Shown in pieces: positions 13,015 to 24,429 of a stretch of 64,000 bases of DNA (position 1 is its first letter; each line of letters opens with the position of its first letter). The notes under the pieces are model-generated. The model saw nothing but the letters and a program-made list of their open reading frames with translations, had not been told where the DNA came from and did no database searches. Source of the stretch: Aegilops tauschii subsp. strangulata. Its lineage: Eukaryota; Streptophyta; Magnoliopsida; Poales; Poaceae. Location of the stretch: the NCBI RefSeq assembly GCF_002575655.3, contig NC_053036.3, positions 160,308,627 through 160,372,626 on the forward strand. The letters are read 5' to 3'. The position numbers and the translations under genes are program-made.

Positions 13015-14350
13015 AAAAGCACCTCTATGCTTATCGAAGCCTGCGTGGGTTCCAACCGAGAGTGAGTAGAAGCACATTAGAAACATTGGTAGGGAGGATA
13101 AGCAAGCATTGATCAACGCCACTTTCCCGGCATTAGTATTATATCTATCTCGCCAAGGTAGTACCCTGTTGCCAACTTTCGCCACCGCAGGGACGAACAC
13201 TTTCGCATACAGCACATCCGGGGAAATAGGAAGACCTAGATATTTGAAGGGGAAAGATCCCAGCTTACAGTTAAGGAGATGGGCCACTCTTAAGGCCTCG
13301 GTATCGTCCACACCCGTAACTATGACTTTGCTTTTAGAGAAGTTAATCTTGAGGCCCGACAAGGCTTCGAAGCATAGAAGAATAAACCTGAGGTGAACAA
13401 GACAGGAATCGTTAAGGTCTACCTTAATAATAGTGTCATCTGCATATTGGAGGTGGGTGACCCCTTCCGGAATGAGGTGTGAGATGACAGGAGAGATGTG
13501 ACCATGTGAAGCCGCTCTGTAGAGAATACGAGATAGGGTATCCGCAACAAAGTTGAACAGGATAGGAGAGGCAGGACCACCTTGCCGTAGGCCCCTACCA
13601 TTGGCAAAGTAATTACTGACATGACCATTAACAGAGACTACAGTATGACCCCCGAGACCAACTGCACTACCCTATGGACATAAGCCCCATCAAAACCTTT
13701 GGCCAGGAGCACCTTTCGAAGAAAAGGCCAACTGACCGAGTCATAAGCTTTCTCGAAGTCCAACTTAAGAATCACAGCTTTAGATTTACGAATCTTAAGG
13801 TCATGCACGATCTCATGGAGGCAAAGGATCCCATCGAGGATAAACCGGCCCTTGATGAAGGCAGACTGAAAAGGGCTAATAGTTCTGTGGGCTATAGGAG
13901 TAAGACGAGTAGCTAATCCCTTTGCAGGAAATTTAGCGAAGTTGTTAATAAGGGCAATAGGCCTGAACCGGGAAATCAACTCGGCACCTTTCACTTTAGG
14001 GATAAGAGTGATGACAGCATAGTTAAGGCGAGAAATGTCCACATTTCCTAGACAGAAGCCTTGAATAATTTGACACACCATCCGCCGAAGCTGGGGCCAA
14101 AACTTCTTAAAGAAGGGAATAGAATATCCATCAGGGCCAGATGCCGCATTCGGATTGGCCGATTTAATGACCTCCCAGATTTCCTCGTCAGACAGAGGAA
14201 CCATTAAAGTTCCATTCTCAGCAGGAGAAATCATGTTAGTATTGTCCCATAGGGAGGGGGAAATCGATAAACCACTCTCCGGCTTAGCCCCCAGAAGAGA
14301 GGAAAAGAACTCCGCAACATGGGCCATAATTAGGGATTGGTCCGAGGTCC
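13015..14350 (-). pseudogene. LINE ORF2 reverse transcriptase fragment (LINE-A)
   Basis: Three minus-strand frames (14405 down to 13638, 13628 to 13419, 13362 to 13000) read in order as a plant LINE reverse transcriptase. Visible motifs are SGPDGYSIPFFKKFWP, FRPIALIN, SAFIKGRFILDG, LKLDFEKAYDSVSW, GLRQG and the catalytic QYADD (13435-13449), followed by the SGLKINFSKSK block. A stop separates the first two frames and a frameshift the third. The C-terminal part is missing because the BARE-type LTR inserted at 13014; the endonuclease is also absent, so this is a 5-prime-truncated, broken copy. It is not functional. Confidence 0.85.
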
Positions 14351-14712
14351 TGCCACAACAGGGGGAAATCGAAACTATGTTAAATTTCATCACAATGTAT
14401 TCCACTCATTTGTTTGGATTGGGATAAGAAAGGCTGGTCTAGATAGACCAAGATTTTCCTGCAATGTGGAGTGGGATGGTGGGGTGTTTCTTGCAATGTG
14501 GACCGGTACTCCCTCTTCTGAAGAAATATAAGACATTTTAGATCACCAAAGTATCCATGGGTTGCAACAGTTCACAGATTACCGGGATTGATAAAAATAC
14601 GATATCGGGTTTTGGACTCCCGGCGTGAATGCCTTGTTGCTGTTGGATCAAGTGCATGCATCTCAATCGTCAGTGACTCGTTCGCGACCAGGCCCAAGCC
14701 GCCCGAACGATT
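14351..14712. other. Unassigned sequence between LINE-A and copia element
   Basis: About 100 bp (14390-14500) resembles 24320-24425, and 14508-14545 looks like one end of a Stowaway MITE (CTCCCTCTTCTGAAG followed by ATATAAGACATTTTAGA). The remainder to the copia target site shows no gene. Confidence 0.4.
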
Positions 14713-14850
14713 CTGTTTGAAAGCTGAATAAAACTGTTGCTTATTGATGATTTGGTGCGGCATACAAGAGTATATAAGAGGGTACAAACCGACTTGGGGT
14801 AGGGGTACAAAACTCACTTGGACTAGAAGTCGTATACCATAATGAGTACT

Positions 14851-17800
14851 CTAACATCCCCCCGCAGTATCAACGGCAGGCTCGACGACGTTGAGACTGA
14901 AACAAATATCTTGAAACGGCTTAGTAGGCAGTGCCTTCGTGAAAATGTCAGCAAACTGAGCCGTAGAGGGAACATGAAGCACCCGAACCTGACCAAGAGC
15001 AACCTTTTCACGAACAAAATGAATATCAATCTCAATATGCTTTGTGCGTCGGTGTTGGACTGGATTGCTGGTCATGTAGACTGCTGATATGTTGTCACAG
15101 TAGACAATAGTGGCCTGCTCAATAGGCCTGTGTAGCTCGGAGAGTAACTGCCGAATCCAGAATGTATCTGCAACGGCATGTGCCACAGCGCGATACTCAG
15201 CCTCGGCCGACGAACGTGAGACTGTAACCTGTCTTTTCGAAGACCAAGAAATCAAATTGTTACCAAGAAAAACACAAAAACCGGAAGTGGACCTTCGAGT
15301 GTCAGGACAACCAGCCCAGTCTGCATCAGAGTATGCGGTAAGCGAGTTTGGAGAAGAATTATTGAGGTGGAGACCATGATTGAGAGTTCCTTTTAAATAC
15401 CGAAGAATGCGTTTAACATGATTATAGTGAGGAACCCGGGGATCATGCATATAGAGACATGCTTGTTGAACAGCAAAAGAGATTTCAGGACGAGTAATGG
15501 TGAGATATTGGAGAGCACCTGTTAGGCTACGATAGAGAGTAGGATCGGAAAAGGGTTCACCGATAGCCGAAAGTTTAAAACTAGTATCGACAGGAGTGCG
15601 AGATGATTGACAGTCAAGCATACCAGCACGATTAAGAAGATCAAGAATATACTGGCGTTGGGAAAGAAAAAGGCTGGTGGAATCTCGAACAACAGCAATG
15701 CCTAAGAAATGATGAAGGAGTCCTAGGTCAGTCATAGAAAATTCAGATCTAAGAAGAGAGACAATATGATCTAAGAACTTTTGAGAGGAGGTGGTAAGAA
15801 TGATATCATCTACATAGAGAAGTAAATAGGCAGTGTCAGAAGTTTGATGATACACAAAAAGAGAGGTGTCGGAGAGAGATGGAGTGAAGCCTATTGTTTG
15901 AATGAAGGAGGAGAAGCGTTGAAACCAAGCTCGTGGGGCCTGTTTAAGACCGTAGAGAGATTTCTGAAGAAGACATACATGAGTTGGAAAGGATGGATTT
16001 TCAAAACCCAGAGGTTGCTGGCAGTAGACAGTTTCTTGAAGGGAACCATGGAGGAAAGCATTTTTAACATCAAGTTGGTGAATGGGCCATGAAGAGGAGA
16101 CAGCAACACTAAGAACGGTGTGAATGGTGCTAGGTTTAACAACAGGAGAGAAGGTTTCTTCGTAATCAATTCCTTGTTGCTGAGAAAAGCCACGACAAAC
16201 CCACCTGGCTTTATATCGTGAGAGGCTCCCATCAGAGTGGAACTTTTGGCGAAAAATCCATTTGCCAGAAACAATATTGGTATTGGGAGGACGAGGAACA
16301 AGTTGCCAGGTGTTGTTTTGAAGTAAAGCATTATATTCTTCTTGCATGGCAGCGGCCCAATTGGGATCAAGTAGAGCAGTTTTGTAATTCTTTGGAAGAG
16401 AAGTGAGAGATACGGAGGTATGAAGGTTTAGGCGGTCTTGGGGTTGATGAAATCCTGATTTGGCCCTAGTACGCATGTGATGATCATTAACCGGGGCTGC
16501 TGTAGGAATAGCACGAGGGGGTAAGGTGGGTACTGGTGAGTCCGGCGCAGCGGAAGAGTCGGACGAAGGAGTAGGGCTGGGTGGTGGAGTGGGAGCAGGG
16601 CTGGGTGGTGGGGAGGGAGCAGGGGTCAGGGGTGTTGGGGACGTCTCGGGTGGGGTGAGTGTATGGTTGGGATTGGCTATGGTGGGTGTTAATGGTGGTG
16701 GTGATAAGTTGTGTTCGGCAGGTAGGGGAGTATATAGTTGGAAAGGACGGGGAGAGGGGGTGTTTGCGGAGCTAGGGGTGTTGGATGGTGTAGTAGTGCG
16801 TTGTGAGAAAGGAAAAATGTGCTCAGCAAACGTGACATGACGAGAGACATGAACGTGTCCGGTGTGAAGGTCGAGACAGCGATAGCCTTTGTGCTCGTCA
16901 GAGAAGCCGAGAAAAGCACATGGGATAGAGCGTGGTGACAATTTATTTGCAGAAGTGGCGTAGGCATTGGGAAAACAGAGACAGCCGAAAACACGAACCG
17001 CGGAGTAGTCGGGGTGGGAAAGAAAGAGGGAATAATAGGGAGTAGTGTTGGGTTTAGTTTTAGAAGGTCGAATATTTAGAAGGAAGGTGGCCATGTGTAG
17101 GGCTTCAGCCCAAAACTTGGGAGGCATAGATGATTGAATGAGGAGAGTGCGAACTATATCATTGAGGGTGCGAAGAGAGCGTTCTGCTTTACCATTTTGA
17201 GGGGAGGTGTAGGGACATGAGAACCTAAGCAGGATGCCATGTTGTAAGAAGAAAGTACGATTTTTAATGTTATCAAACTCGCGACCATTGTCACATTGGA
17301 TAAAGCGAATTGGGAGGAAGAAGTGAACAGACACATAGCGTTGAAAATTAAGGAAAAGAGAATGGACCTCGGATTTGTTGCGTAGAGGAAAAGTCCAGAC
17401 AAAGTGGGTGAAATCATCTAGGATAACAAGGTAGTATTTAAAACCCGAAACACTTGCAAAGGGAGAGGTCCATAAATCACAATGTATTAATTCAAAGGGA
17501 TAAGTGCTACAAGAACTAGAGGAACTAAAGGGAAGACGCACATGTTTGCCTAATTGACAAGACTCGCAAAACACAGAATTATGAGAGTCCCTATTACATG
17601 GTATGGTAAATTCACTAAGCATAGAAGCTAAGACGGCGGGGTTGGGATGGCCCAGGCGACGATGCCAGAGATCGACGGAGGCCAGCATGGATGTTGGAGG
17701 GGTGGCGGCAGGAACTCCATTAAGAGAATAAAGATCACCGGAGCTATTGAAGCGAGCGATCTCGGCCTTGGTCAGGTAATCTTTCACAGATAAACCAAAA

Positions 17801-17940
17801 GGGTCAAATTCAGCCGAAACTAGATTGTCGCAAGTAAATTGGCGAACAGAGATGAGATTTTGAATGAGGGGGGTGCAACTAGAACATCGCGAAGTAAAAG
17901 AGGTTTGGTGCAAGAGGGAAGTTGAGCCTGACCAACACAA
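14851..17940 (-). CDS. pol: copia pol: integrase, reverse transcriptase, RNase H
   Basis: This open frame of 1029 codons copies element RNA into DNA and inserts it in the host genome. Order from the N terminus: GAG-pre-integrase zinc region (WHRRLGHP, then C..C in CESCQLGK), integrase core with the three acidic positions ([26 protein letters not shown]), a Pro-rich linker, RT with [16 protein letters not shown] and the catalytic [11 protein letters not shown], then RNase H ([24 protein letters not shown]). All catalytic blocks expected of Ty1/copia pol are present. The first 30-40 residues of this frame are probably out of register, because the real polyprotein enters from the upstream gag frame near 17880. 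The stop codon lies inside the left LTR. The length is normal for copia pol. Confidence 0.9.
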   Translation of the reverse strand: MCWSGSTSLLHQTSFTSRCSSCTPLIQNLISVRQFTCDNLVSAEFDPFGLSVKDYLTKAEIARFNSSGDLYSLNGVPAATPPTSMLASVDLWHRRLGHPNPAVLASMLSEFTIPCNRDSHNSVFCESCQLGKHVRLPFSSSSSCSTYPFELIHCDLWTSPFASVSGFKYYLVILDDFTHFVWTFPLRNKSEVHSLFLNFQRYVSVHFFLPIRFIQCDNGREFDNIKNRTFFLQHGILLRFSCPYTSPQNGKAERSLRTLNDIVRTLLIQSSMPPKFWAEALHMATFLLNIRPSKTKPNTTPYYSLFLSHPDYSAVRVFGCLCFPNAYATSANKLSPRSIPCAFLGFSDEHKGYRCLDLHTGHVHVSRHVTFAEHIFPFSQRTTTPSNTPSSANTPSPRPFQLYTPLPAEHNLSPPPLTPTIANPNHTLTPPETSPTPLTPAPSPPPSPAPTPPPSPTPSSDSSAAPDSPVPTLPPRAIPTAAPVNDHHMRTRAKSGFHQPQDRLNLHTSVSLTSLPKNYKTALLDPNWAAAMQEEYNALLQNNTWQLVPRPPNTNIVSGKWIFRQKFHSDGSLSRYKARWVCRGFSQQQGIDYEETFSPVVKPSTIHTVLSVAVSSSWPIHQLDVKNAFLHGSLQETVYCQQPLGFENPSFPTHVCLLQKSLYGLKQAPRAWFQRFSSFIQTIGFTPSLSDTSLFVYHQTSDTAYLLLYVDDIILTTSSQKFLDHIVSLLRSEFSMTDLGLLHHFLGIAVVRDSTSLFLSQRQYILDLLNRAGMLDCQSSRTPVDTSFKLSAIGEPFSDPTLYRSLTGALQYLTITRPEISFAVQQACLYMHDPRVPHYNHVKRILRYLKGTLNHGLHLNNSSPNSLTAYSDADWAGCPDTRRSTSGFCVFLGNNLISWSSKRQVTVSRSSAEAEYRAVAHAVADTFWIRQLLSELHRPIEQATIVYCDNISAVYMTSNPVQHRRTKHIEIDIHFVREKVALGQVRVLHVPSTAQFADIFTKALPTKPFQDICFSLNVVEPAVDTAGGC
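14857..14868 (-). promoter_or_regulatory. Polypurine tract of copia element
   Basis: On the minus strand this reads TGCGGGGGGA immediately before the 3-prime LTR, the expected primer for second-strand synthesis. Confidence 0.75.
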
Positions 17941-19489
17941 TATATAGGAATAGATGATCCATCTCCAAGGATAATGGAAGGGAAAGGAGATTTAGTGCAA
18001 GAAGATAACCAATTACTAGATGCAGACATATGACTAGAGGCCCCTGAATCAAAGATCCAATCCGTACCTGAGTTTCCTTGTGCAGCAAAGTTATTCATGG
18101 CCTGGAGAAAGGCAGCTTGATCCCAGCTCGGCGTCGCAGGTGAGGGTGGCGTCGGAAGCAGTGCCGGCGGATACGATGGTGAAGGCAGTAGGGCCGGCTG
18201 GGGAGTGTAGTAGGCATTGGCCGGCTGTGGTGGGGGTGGCGTCGGGAGCAGGGCCGGCTGAGGTGTGTAGTAGGCGCCGCCGTCGGTGGTGTAATGACCA
18301 TAAGGAGCATACGTCGGGGCGGCGTGATAGGCAGTGGCCGGCTGTCGGGGGTTGAGAACCCCGGGAGCACCAGTAGGCGGCCGAAGGCCGGGTTGCCACG
18401 CACCTGAGTATGCCGGCGGAGCACCGAGGGTGGACGGAGCGGACCAGGGCATGGGCCATGCTTGAACAAGCCCCGTCCAAGGATCATGAGGAGGCCGCCA
18501 TGCAACCGCAGATGGAGCACTGGTGGGTGGTGCAGGACTCGGTGCTGGTGATGTCGTAGGCGGAACCGAATGAGTCGACGGCGGCCTGTAGATAGGGTTT
18601 TTGCCGCGGTAGTTCGGACTAGGACGCCAGCCTGGGGGCGGTTGAACAGATGACGATGCGGACGGCCCGGCGGCAGGAGCCGGCATGGAAGGCGGCGCTG
18701 GTGTAGACGACAGAGGAGGACAAGCCGCAGCATGAAAGACCTTGGGGCGAGAGTCCTTGCGAGCTTGTGTTTCCGCCGCGAGTTGTAGCAAGGAATGAAC
18801 TTCAGCGAAGGTAGGAGGGGGCCGTATCATCGGTATGAACGAGGCTTGCTTGTCAAAGTCTTCGCTGAGGCCGACGACGACGATATTGATTAGCTGTGAG
18901 TCGCTAACTGTATCGCCGAGTTCGCGGAGCTCATCACCAATGGTCTTAACGCGCTGGCAGAACAGGTTCACCGGGGCGTCTCCTTGCACCATATTGCGAA
19001 GCTCGGTGTGGAGAGCGTTTTTCCGAGCGTCGGTGTTGCTTTGGAAGAGCTGACGGAGGGAGTGCCAGATGTTGGCAGCGGTGGCGCCGTCGTGATCGAG
19101 CATGTTGAAGATCTCGGTGGTGATGCGGGTGTAGAACCACTGGATGATCGCGAGATCGTCTTTCAACCATTGCGGATCGTCAGGGCGGGGAAGACAGTTG
19201 GCGGCGACATGCGAGCGCAGGTTGCAGCGGCCGAGGTGGAGATCGAAGAGATGTCTCTAATGGTAGTAGTTGTGGGCGGCGAGATCAAGAACTATGGGAT
19301 GTAGGGGCTGACGTCGGAGATTGTGTCAGCAAGAGATATTGGTGCGGCGAGGATGGGTGCAGGGTAGTTTTGTGGAGCTATGGTGAGGGCCGAGAGAGAA
19401 GCGGCCGCGGTGTTGGAAGCCTTGGCGATGAGTGCGGCCCGGCGCTCGAAGTAGCCGGGCGGCGGCGGCGGTGGCGTTGATGGAGCCAT
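17820..19489 (-). pseudogene. gag: copia gag-protease, frameshifted
   Basis: The initiator region (19489, protein start MAPSTPPPPPPGYFERR) and the main gag frame (19166 to 17820) lie in different frames, with breaks near 19293 and 19260. The main frame has a UBN2-type gag core (FYTRITTEIFNMLD, IWHSLRQLF, FCQRVKTIGDEL), a 200-residue Pro/Ala/Tyr-rich stretch with no CCHC knuckle, and the aspartic protease active site WIFDSGASSHM. A further frame change joins it to pol near 17880. Gag would form the virus-like particle in the cytoplasm. The multiple breaks make this copy unable to produce a full polyprotein without recoding. Confidence 0.8.
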
Positions 19490-19507
19490 ACCCTAAATCC
19501 TGGGACC

Positions 19508-19521
19508 GGTATCTGATACCA
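19508..19521 (-). promoter_or_regulatory. Primer-binding site of copia element
   Basis: The plus strand GGTATCTGATACCA is the complement of TGGTATCAGATACC, an initiator tRNA-Met type primer site, directly abutting the LTR at 19522. Confidence 0.85.
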
Positions 19522-19571
19522 TGAAAGCTGAATAAAACTGTTGCTTATTGATTGTTTGATGCGGCATACAA

Positions 19572-19582
19572 GAGTATATAAG
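19572..19582 (-). promoter_or_regulatory. Candidate TATA box in copia 5-prime LTR
   Basis: The minus strand reads CTTATATACTC within the right-hand (5-prime) LTR, and the same motif is in the left LTR. It is the only TATA-like element in these short LTRs and is a plausible start signal for element RNA. Confidence 0.4.
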
Positions 19583-19655
19583 AGGGTACAAACCGACTTG
19601 GGTAGGGATACAAAACTGACTTGGACTAGAAGTCGTAGACTACTCTAACACTGTT

Positions 19656-20730
19656 TCACCTCGCACGGCCACGCAAACGCCTATTCACCTCCACCCATTT
19701 CCCCTACTGCCTTATCTGCTCGCCACCGAATTCGAAGGAGAGGTGGCCGGCGTTGGGCATGCGGGGACAAAGGCGAACGCCGTCCAGCAGTCAGAGCGAT
19801 GCGCGGGTGGCGCGCGAGTGCAGTGGTGAGGCTGCGGAAGGGCGGCGACCGACAACACCAGGCTGCGGCCCTGCGGAGGGGGGGCGTCCGGCGGGTACCA
19901 GGCTGCAGCCCTTGCGGGTGGGAGAGTGCGTCCAATGCGTGCCGGTGTAGAAGCCTCGATGTCATCCTTTTCTAATGGGCTCGCTAGATGGAGGTCCGGT
20001 CACGGGAGCGACGCGGATTGCGCACGGGCGCGGAGGCGATGGCCATGGCTTCTCTGTTTTGATTCGTTGCCGCGTCGTGGATGAGGCCATCAAAGAACCA
20101 TTAAGGGAGGCGAAGGGCGAAGAGGAGCCTGCAACACATGTGCTGGTAGTGGTGGAGGAAGCCCCAACATCGGTGGCCATCTGCTTTGTTTTTATCGTCG
20201 CGTCGGCGGATGAGGGTGTCGAGGTGCAACTTCGGGAGGCAGAGGTCGACGAGGAGCCGCTGATGCAGGTGTTCTACTAGCAGAGGAGGCCTTCGCGCAA
20301 CTCGTCTAGCCGCCGTAGCCCCACCAATGCGTCTGCTCGCTGCCGCCACTGTCCCTCGACAAATCTAGCAACCTACATCGGCGCGAGGTATGGGTCGTCA
20401 TTTTTCCTCCTCGTGTATTGATACATTATAATTTTTGGGTTCACTTTCATGCACATTAGAGACGGGCGACCTGAATTTAGTGATGGAGCAGCCTTTTTTA
20501 TAAATCTCGGGGTAGTTGTAGGGCCGTGATGTGGTTGCCACACGCGAGCTGCAGTAGTAGGGGGCGTGGTCTTGGAGTTTGCTGGAAGGCTCGAATTCAT
20601 CTTGCAGATTGTTCTTTGAATAGGACCAATAGCAAAGAGTGGGGAGTGAACAACTAGCATGATAAGGCATTATCTATAGAAGTAACAACAATTAGTCTAT
20701 AAGGGTCATTATTGACATGAATGGCAAAAT
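19656..20730. other. Gene-poor stretch right of the copia element
   Basis: This is the right half of the sequence into which the copia element inserted. GC-rich frames exist on both strands (for example plus 19975-20280, minus 19681-19965), but none shows a recognisable domain or splice structure. I see no supported gene. Confidence 0.4.
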
Positions 20731-20739
20731 AAATTGCTT

Positions 20740-23700
20740 TGCATGATGATGAATTTTTTAACATCGAAACTTCTACCACTCTTTTCACCATGGCAAATGG
20801 AAAGGCAGCACATGATGGCAACTCTAGTTTCCTTGTTATTCATTTTCAGAGTTCATTTTTCCATGTCACCATGTTCTACTTTTGCTTCCCTTTTAGTGTC
20901 GATTTTCTTCTGCTGGTCCACGCTAGCTTTTGTTAGTAAATAGTTGGCATGGTAGAACTGCTATGAATTTGTTATGAATTTTGATATATCATGGCAATTT
21001 CTTTACTAAATAGTTACCATGATAGCTTCTGTTTAGTAAATAGTTGCCATGGAAAAGTGCTATTCGTTCTTTTACAGATTTTTTGCCATGTCAATCCACT
21101 ATGTTGTCTAAATTTGCCATGTATTAGAGATCTCTAATTAAATATCTCTAAAATTGCCATGACGAATGATCTTTAGATCATACCATTTTTTCTACATTTC
21201 TCATGAATTAGACATCGTTTAATTTCACATACCATGGCAAACCATTATGAATTAGAGATCATTTGCCATGGTAAATTATCATCAATTGATGAATTGTCAT
21301 CAATTGATATGGCAGATTTACAATCTTTAATACCGACCATCTTTCTTTTTTGTAAATACTCCCTCCGTTCCTAAATGTAAGTCATTTTAGACATTTCAAA
21401 TGGAGTACAAGATACGGATGTATGTAGACATATTTTAGAGTGTAGATTCACTCATTTTGCTCCGTATGTAGTCACTTGTTGGAATATCTAAAAAGACTTA
21501 TATTTGGGAACGGAGGGAGTAGTTGCCATGGCAAATTTTGATATGAATATGTTATGAATTTTCATAGACCGTGGCCTTATTCATTTCCAAAGATCATTTT
21601 GCCATGTCGCCATGTTTTACTTCTGCTTCCATTTTAGTGTCAATTTTTTGCTGTTGGTCCATGATAGCTTTTGTTAGTAAATAGTTGCCATGGCAGAACT
21701 ACTATGAATTTTAATATACCATGGCAATTTATTTAGTAAATAGTTGCCATGAAGCTTTTGTTTAGTAAATAGTTGTCATGGCAAATAGCTGTTCATTCTT
21801 CTACAAATCGTTTTTGCCATGTCAATCCACTATGTTGTGTAAATTTGCCATCTGTTAGAGATCTTTAATTACATATATCTAAAATTGCCATGACAAATTA
21901 TCTTTAATTCATACCATTTTTTCTACATTTCTCATGCAATAGGCATTGTTTAATTTCATATACCATGGCAAATCATGATGAATTAGAGATCATTTGCCAT
22001 GGTATATCAATTGACATGAAAAATTTACAGTCATTAATACATATCATCTTTATTTTTAGTAAGTAGTTGCCATGGCAAATTTTGATATGAATATGCTATG
22101 AATTTTCGTACATCATGGCAAATTGTGTATTCATTTACAGAGATTGTTTTGCCATGTCACCATGTTCTACTTTGCTTCCTTTTAGTGCTGATTTTTGTTG
22201 CTGGTCCATGATAGCTTTTGTTAGTAAATAGTTGCCATGGCAAAACTGCTATGAATTTTGATATACCATGGCAATTTCTTTAGTAAATAGTTGCCATGAT
22301 AGCTTTGTTTTAGTAAACAGTTGCCATGGCTAATTGCTATCATTATTTTACATATCATTTTTTTTCATGCCAATCCACTATGTTGTCTTAATTTGCCGTG
22401 TATTAGAGATTTTTAGTTTCATATATGTAAAATTTCCGTGACAAATGATCTTTAATTCATACCATTTTTTCTACATTTCTCGTGAATTAGACATCGTTTA
22501 ATTTCATATATACCATGGCAAATCATTATGAATTAGAGATCATTTGCCATGGAAAATTGTCATCATTTGACATGGAAAATTTACAATCTTTAATACCTAT
22601 CATCTTTCTTTTTAGTAAATAGTTGCCATGGAAAAATCGAATATGAATATGCTATGAATTTTCATATACCATGGGAAATTGTTATTCATTTTCAAGGATC
22701 GTTTTGCCATGCCAATGCACCATGCGCTCTAAATTTTCTCAGGGTTTTTTTGTATGGCAATTTGCATGTGTGTGAGTTGCCCACTCATTTTTGTCATTTG
22801 ATGTAGAACAATCAATTTTTCTTTTACGAACTTTACCATGTGAAGGTCACGGTTACTTTCTGATCTTCCATCGATGATTCATATCATTTGGCCAGTCTCC
22901 AAATTTTTTCTATGGCTAACTTCGTTGTTCATTAAATCTGATGTTTAAATCCATTTATACATTAACGGCAATTTTTTTGTAACATACATCGGCAAATACT
23001 TTTATTCAAAATGGCATGGCAACTCTTTTTATTTGTATGTCAATTGCAAACAATTCTTTGCTCTTGCAACATGGCAAAACAAATTACTTTTTATGAGATC
23101 ATGGCAATTTAAGTACATCGAGCATGGCATTTGTAGTTTATGTATAATGGCAAATTATTTTTCTTTTGCAACAATGGCAAAACATTACTTTTCTAATGGG
23201 AACATGGCAACTGAAGTTCACGAAGCATGGAAAATATAGTTTATGGGGCATGTCAAATTCAATTCTTTTTGTAACAATGGCAACAAATTACTTTTCTTGC
23301 CAGGACAATGGCAACTTAATTGCATGGAGCATGGCAAAATGTAGTTTATGGGCCGCAACATTTTTTTAATATATGAATACATTCCTGGCAATTTTCTTAC
23401 ACAAAGCATGACAATTATAACTAAAACACCATGGCAAATATTAATATGCATATGTCATGGCAAATTTTTGTTCATACTTTGAGATATTTTACATAAACAG
23501 CAAATTTATCATAAAACATGGTAAATTTAATTAAAATACGATGGCAAGTTTTCAATGTCAACCTGCCATGGCAAATTTGTGTTCATATGTTTGTGCTTTG
23601 TTCATTCTAATTTTCCATGTTTTTTTTGGCCATGCTATTTTCCGAACATAAACTTTTGCCATGTCAATTATGGGAAATTGCCATGTGAGCATTATCAGAG

Positions 23701-24000
23701 ATGTTGTGACAATAGTTTTGCCACCTTTTTTTAGAAATCAAATTGCTCTAAAATTTGTCATTGTAAAAAAAAACATCATAGCAAATCGTAAAGTAGTTTG
23801 ATCAACTCGAATGGCAATTTTTTAGGAAATTTTCAATTGTATATAAAAATCATGGTATTTTTTTTAGTAAAATGGGTCTAATATAGTCACGTGGCTAAAA
23901 ACATAAATTTTATGTTATTTTATTTTTATGTCTCACCGATGGCAATTTTCCCTTGTATACGTCATGGGAAATTTGGTTTCTTTTTTGTTTAGCTATTTAC
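20740..24000. repeat. GCCATGGCAA-rich AT block with a roughly 550 bp tandem repeat
   Basis: Dozens of copies of the word TTGCCATGGCAA and its one-base variants, whose core is a near-palindrome, are spread over about 3.2 kb of AT-rich DNA. Within 20760-22620 they are arranged in three tandem units anchored by CATGTTCTACTT-like words at 20870, 21611 and 22161; the spacing is about 550 bp once the 161 bp MITE in the first gap is discounted. Recurring sub-blocks are TTAGTAAATAGTTGCCATGG, TTTGCCATGTCAATCCAC and AATTAGAGATCATTTGCC. From 22700 on, the word density stays high but the long-period order is lost. There is no coding capacity. It could be the sub-terminal array of a DNA transposon or a fossil satellite; I cannot assign a family. 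Confidence 0.75.
21359..21519. mobile_element. Stowaway-type MITE (Tc1/Mariner)
   Basis: This 161 bp element begins CTCCCTCCGTTCC and ends GGAACGGAGGGAG, a perfect terminal inverted repeat of 13 bp. It is flanked by TA at 21357-21358 and 21520-21521, the Mariner target duplication. Removing it restores the local AAATAGTTGCCATGG repeat word. It is non-coding. Confidence 0.93.
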
Positions 24001-24319
24001 AAAATGAAGTCTAAACACAAGTTTTTAACCCTTGTCTAAAAAAACTGGGCTTTTTTTGGCCCAACTAGAGGTTCGATCAGGGGAGGGGTGTTAGAGTGGT
24101 TAGCGTGGGGGCCTGCGAGCGAAGGAATAGTTCGTTCTACTCCCTCCCGAGATCGAACGTTTTCGTTCAGCACGGAGATCATTCCTTGGGGAACGATTAG
24201 TTCATTTTGGAACCTGCCTTGATCGAACGCCACGTAGATATCGGGGTTCTAGATTGATACATGTTCAAAATAATATTACTATTTTCATACATATTACTAA
24301 AAATATATTGAATTTCATA

Positions 24320-24425
24320 AAAGAATGTATTCCTCTTATTTGTTTGGATTGGGGTAGGAAAGGCTGGTCTAGATAGACTAAGGGGTTTCTCCAAATGTGG
24401 ATGGAAATGGTGGCTCTTTTACTAA
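24320..24425. repeat. Roughly 100 bp repeat shared with 14390-14500
   Basis: Both copies share the blocks TTTGTTTGGATTGGG and AAAGGCTGGTCTAGATAGAC in the same order and strand, with matching flanking words (AATTTCAT then GTATTCC). No coding or terminal structure is visible. Confidence 0.6.
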
Positions 24426-24429
24426 AAAT

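Larger units (their letters stand above)
14718..19650 (-). mobile_element. Nearly complete copia retrotransposon with very short LTRs
   Basis: LTRs of 139 bp (14718-14856) and 129 bp (19522-19650) begin TGAAAGCTGA and end TCTAACA on the plus strand. A perfect 5 bp target duplication, CTGTT, flanks them (14713-14717 and 19651-19655). The primer-binding site is next to the right LTR and a G-run polypurine tract next to the left one, so it is minus-strand. Domain order is gag, protease, integrase, RT, RNase H, the copia order. Short LTRs and no visible CCHC zinc knuckle suggest the Ale/Retrofit-Hopscotch lineage (inference). RT, integrase and protease motifs are intact, but gag and the gag-pol junction have frameshifts, so it looks recently inactivated. 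Confidence 0.9.

Noticed and set aside
15844..16092. Plus-strand frames opposite the copia pol
   Set aside because: They are antisense shadows of a well-supported pol gene.
24085..24135. tRNA-like text (GTTAGAGTGGTTAGCGTGGG)
   Set aside because: It resembles a tRNA D-arm region but no anticodon or T-arm follows at the right spacing, so it is not called as a tRNA or SINE.
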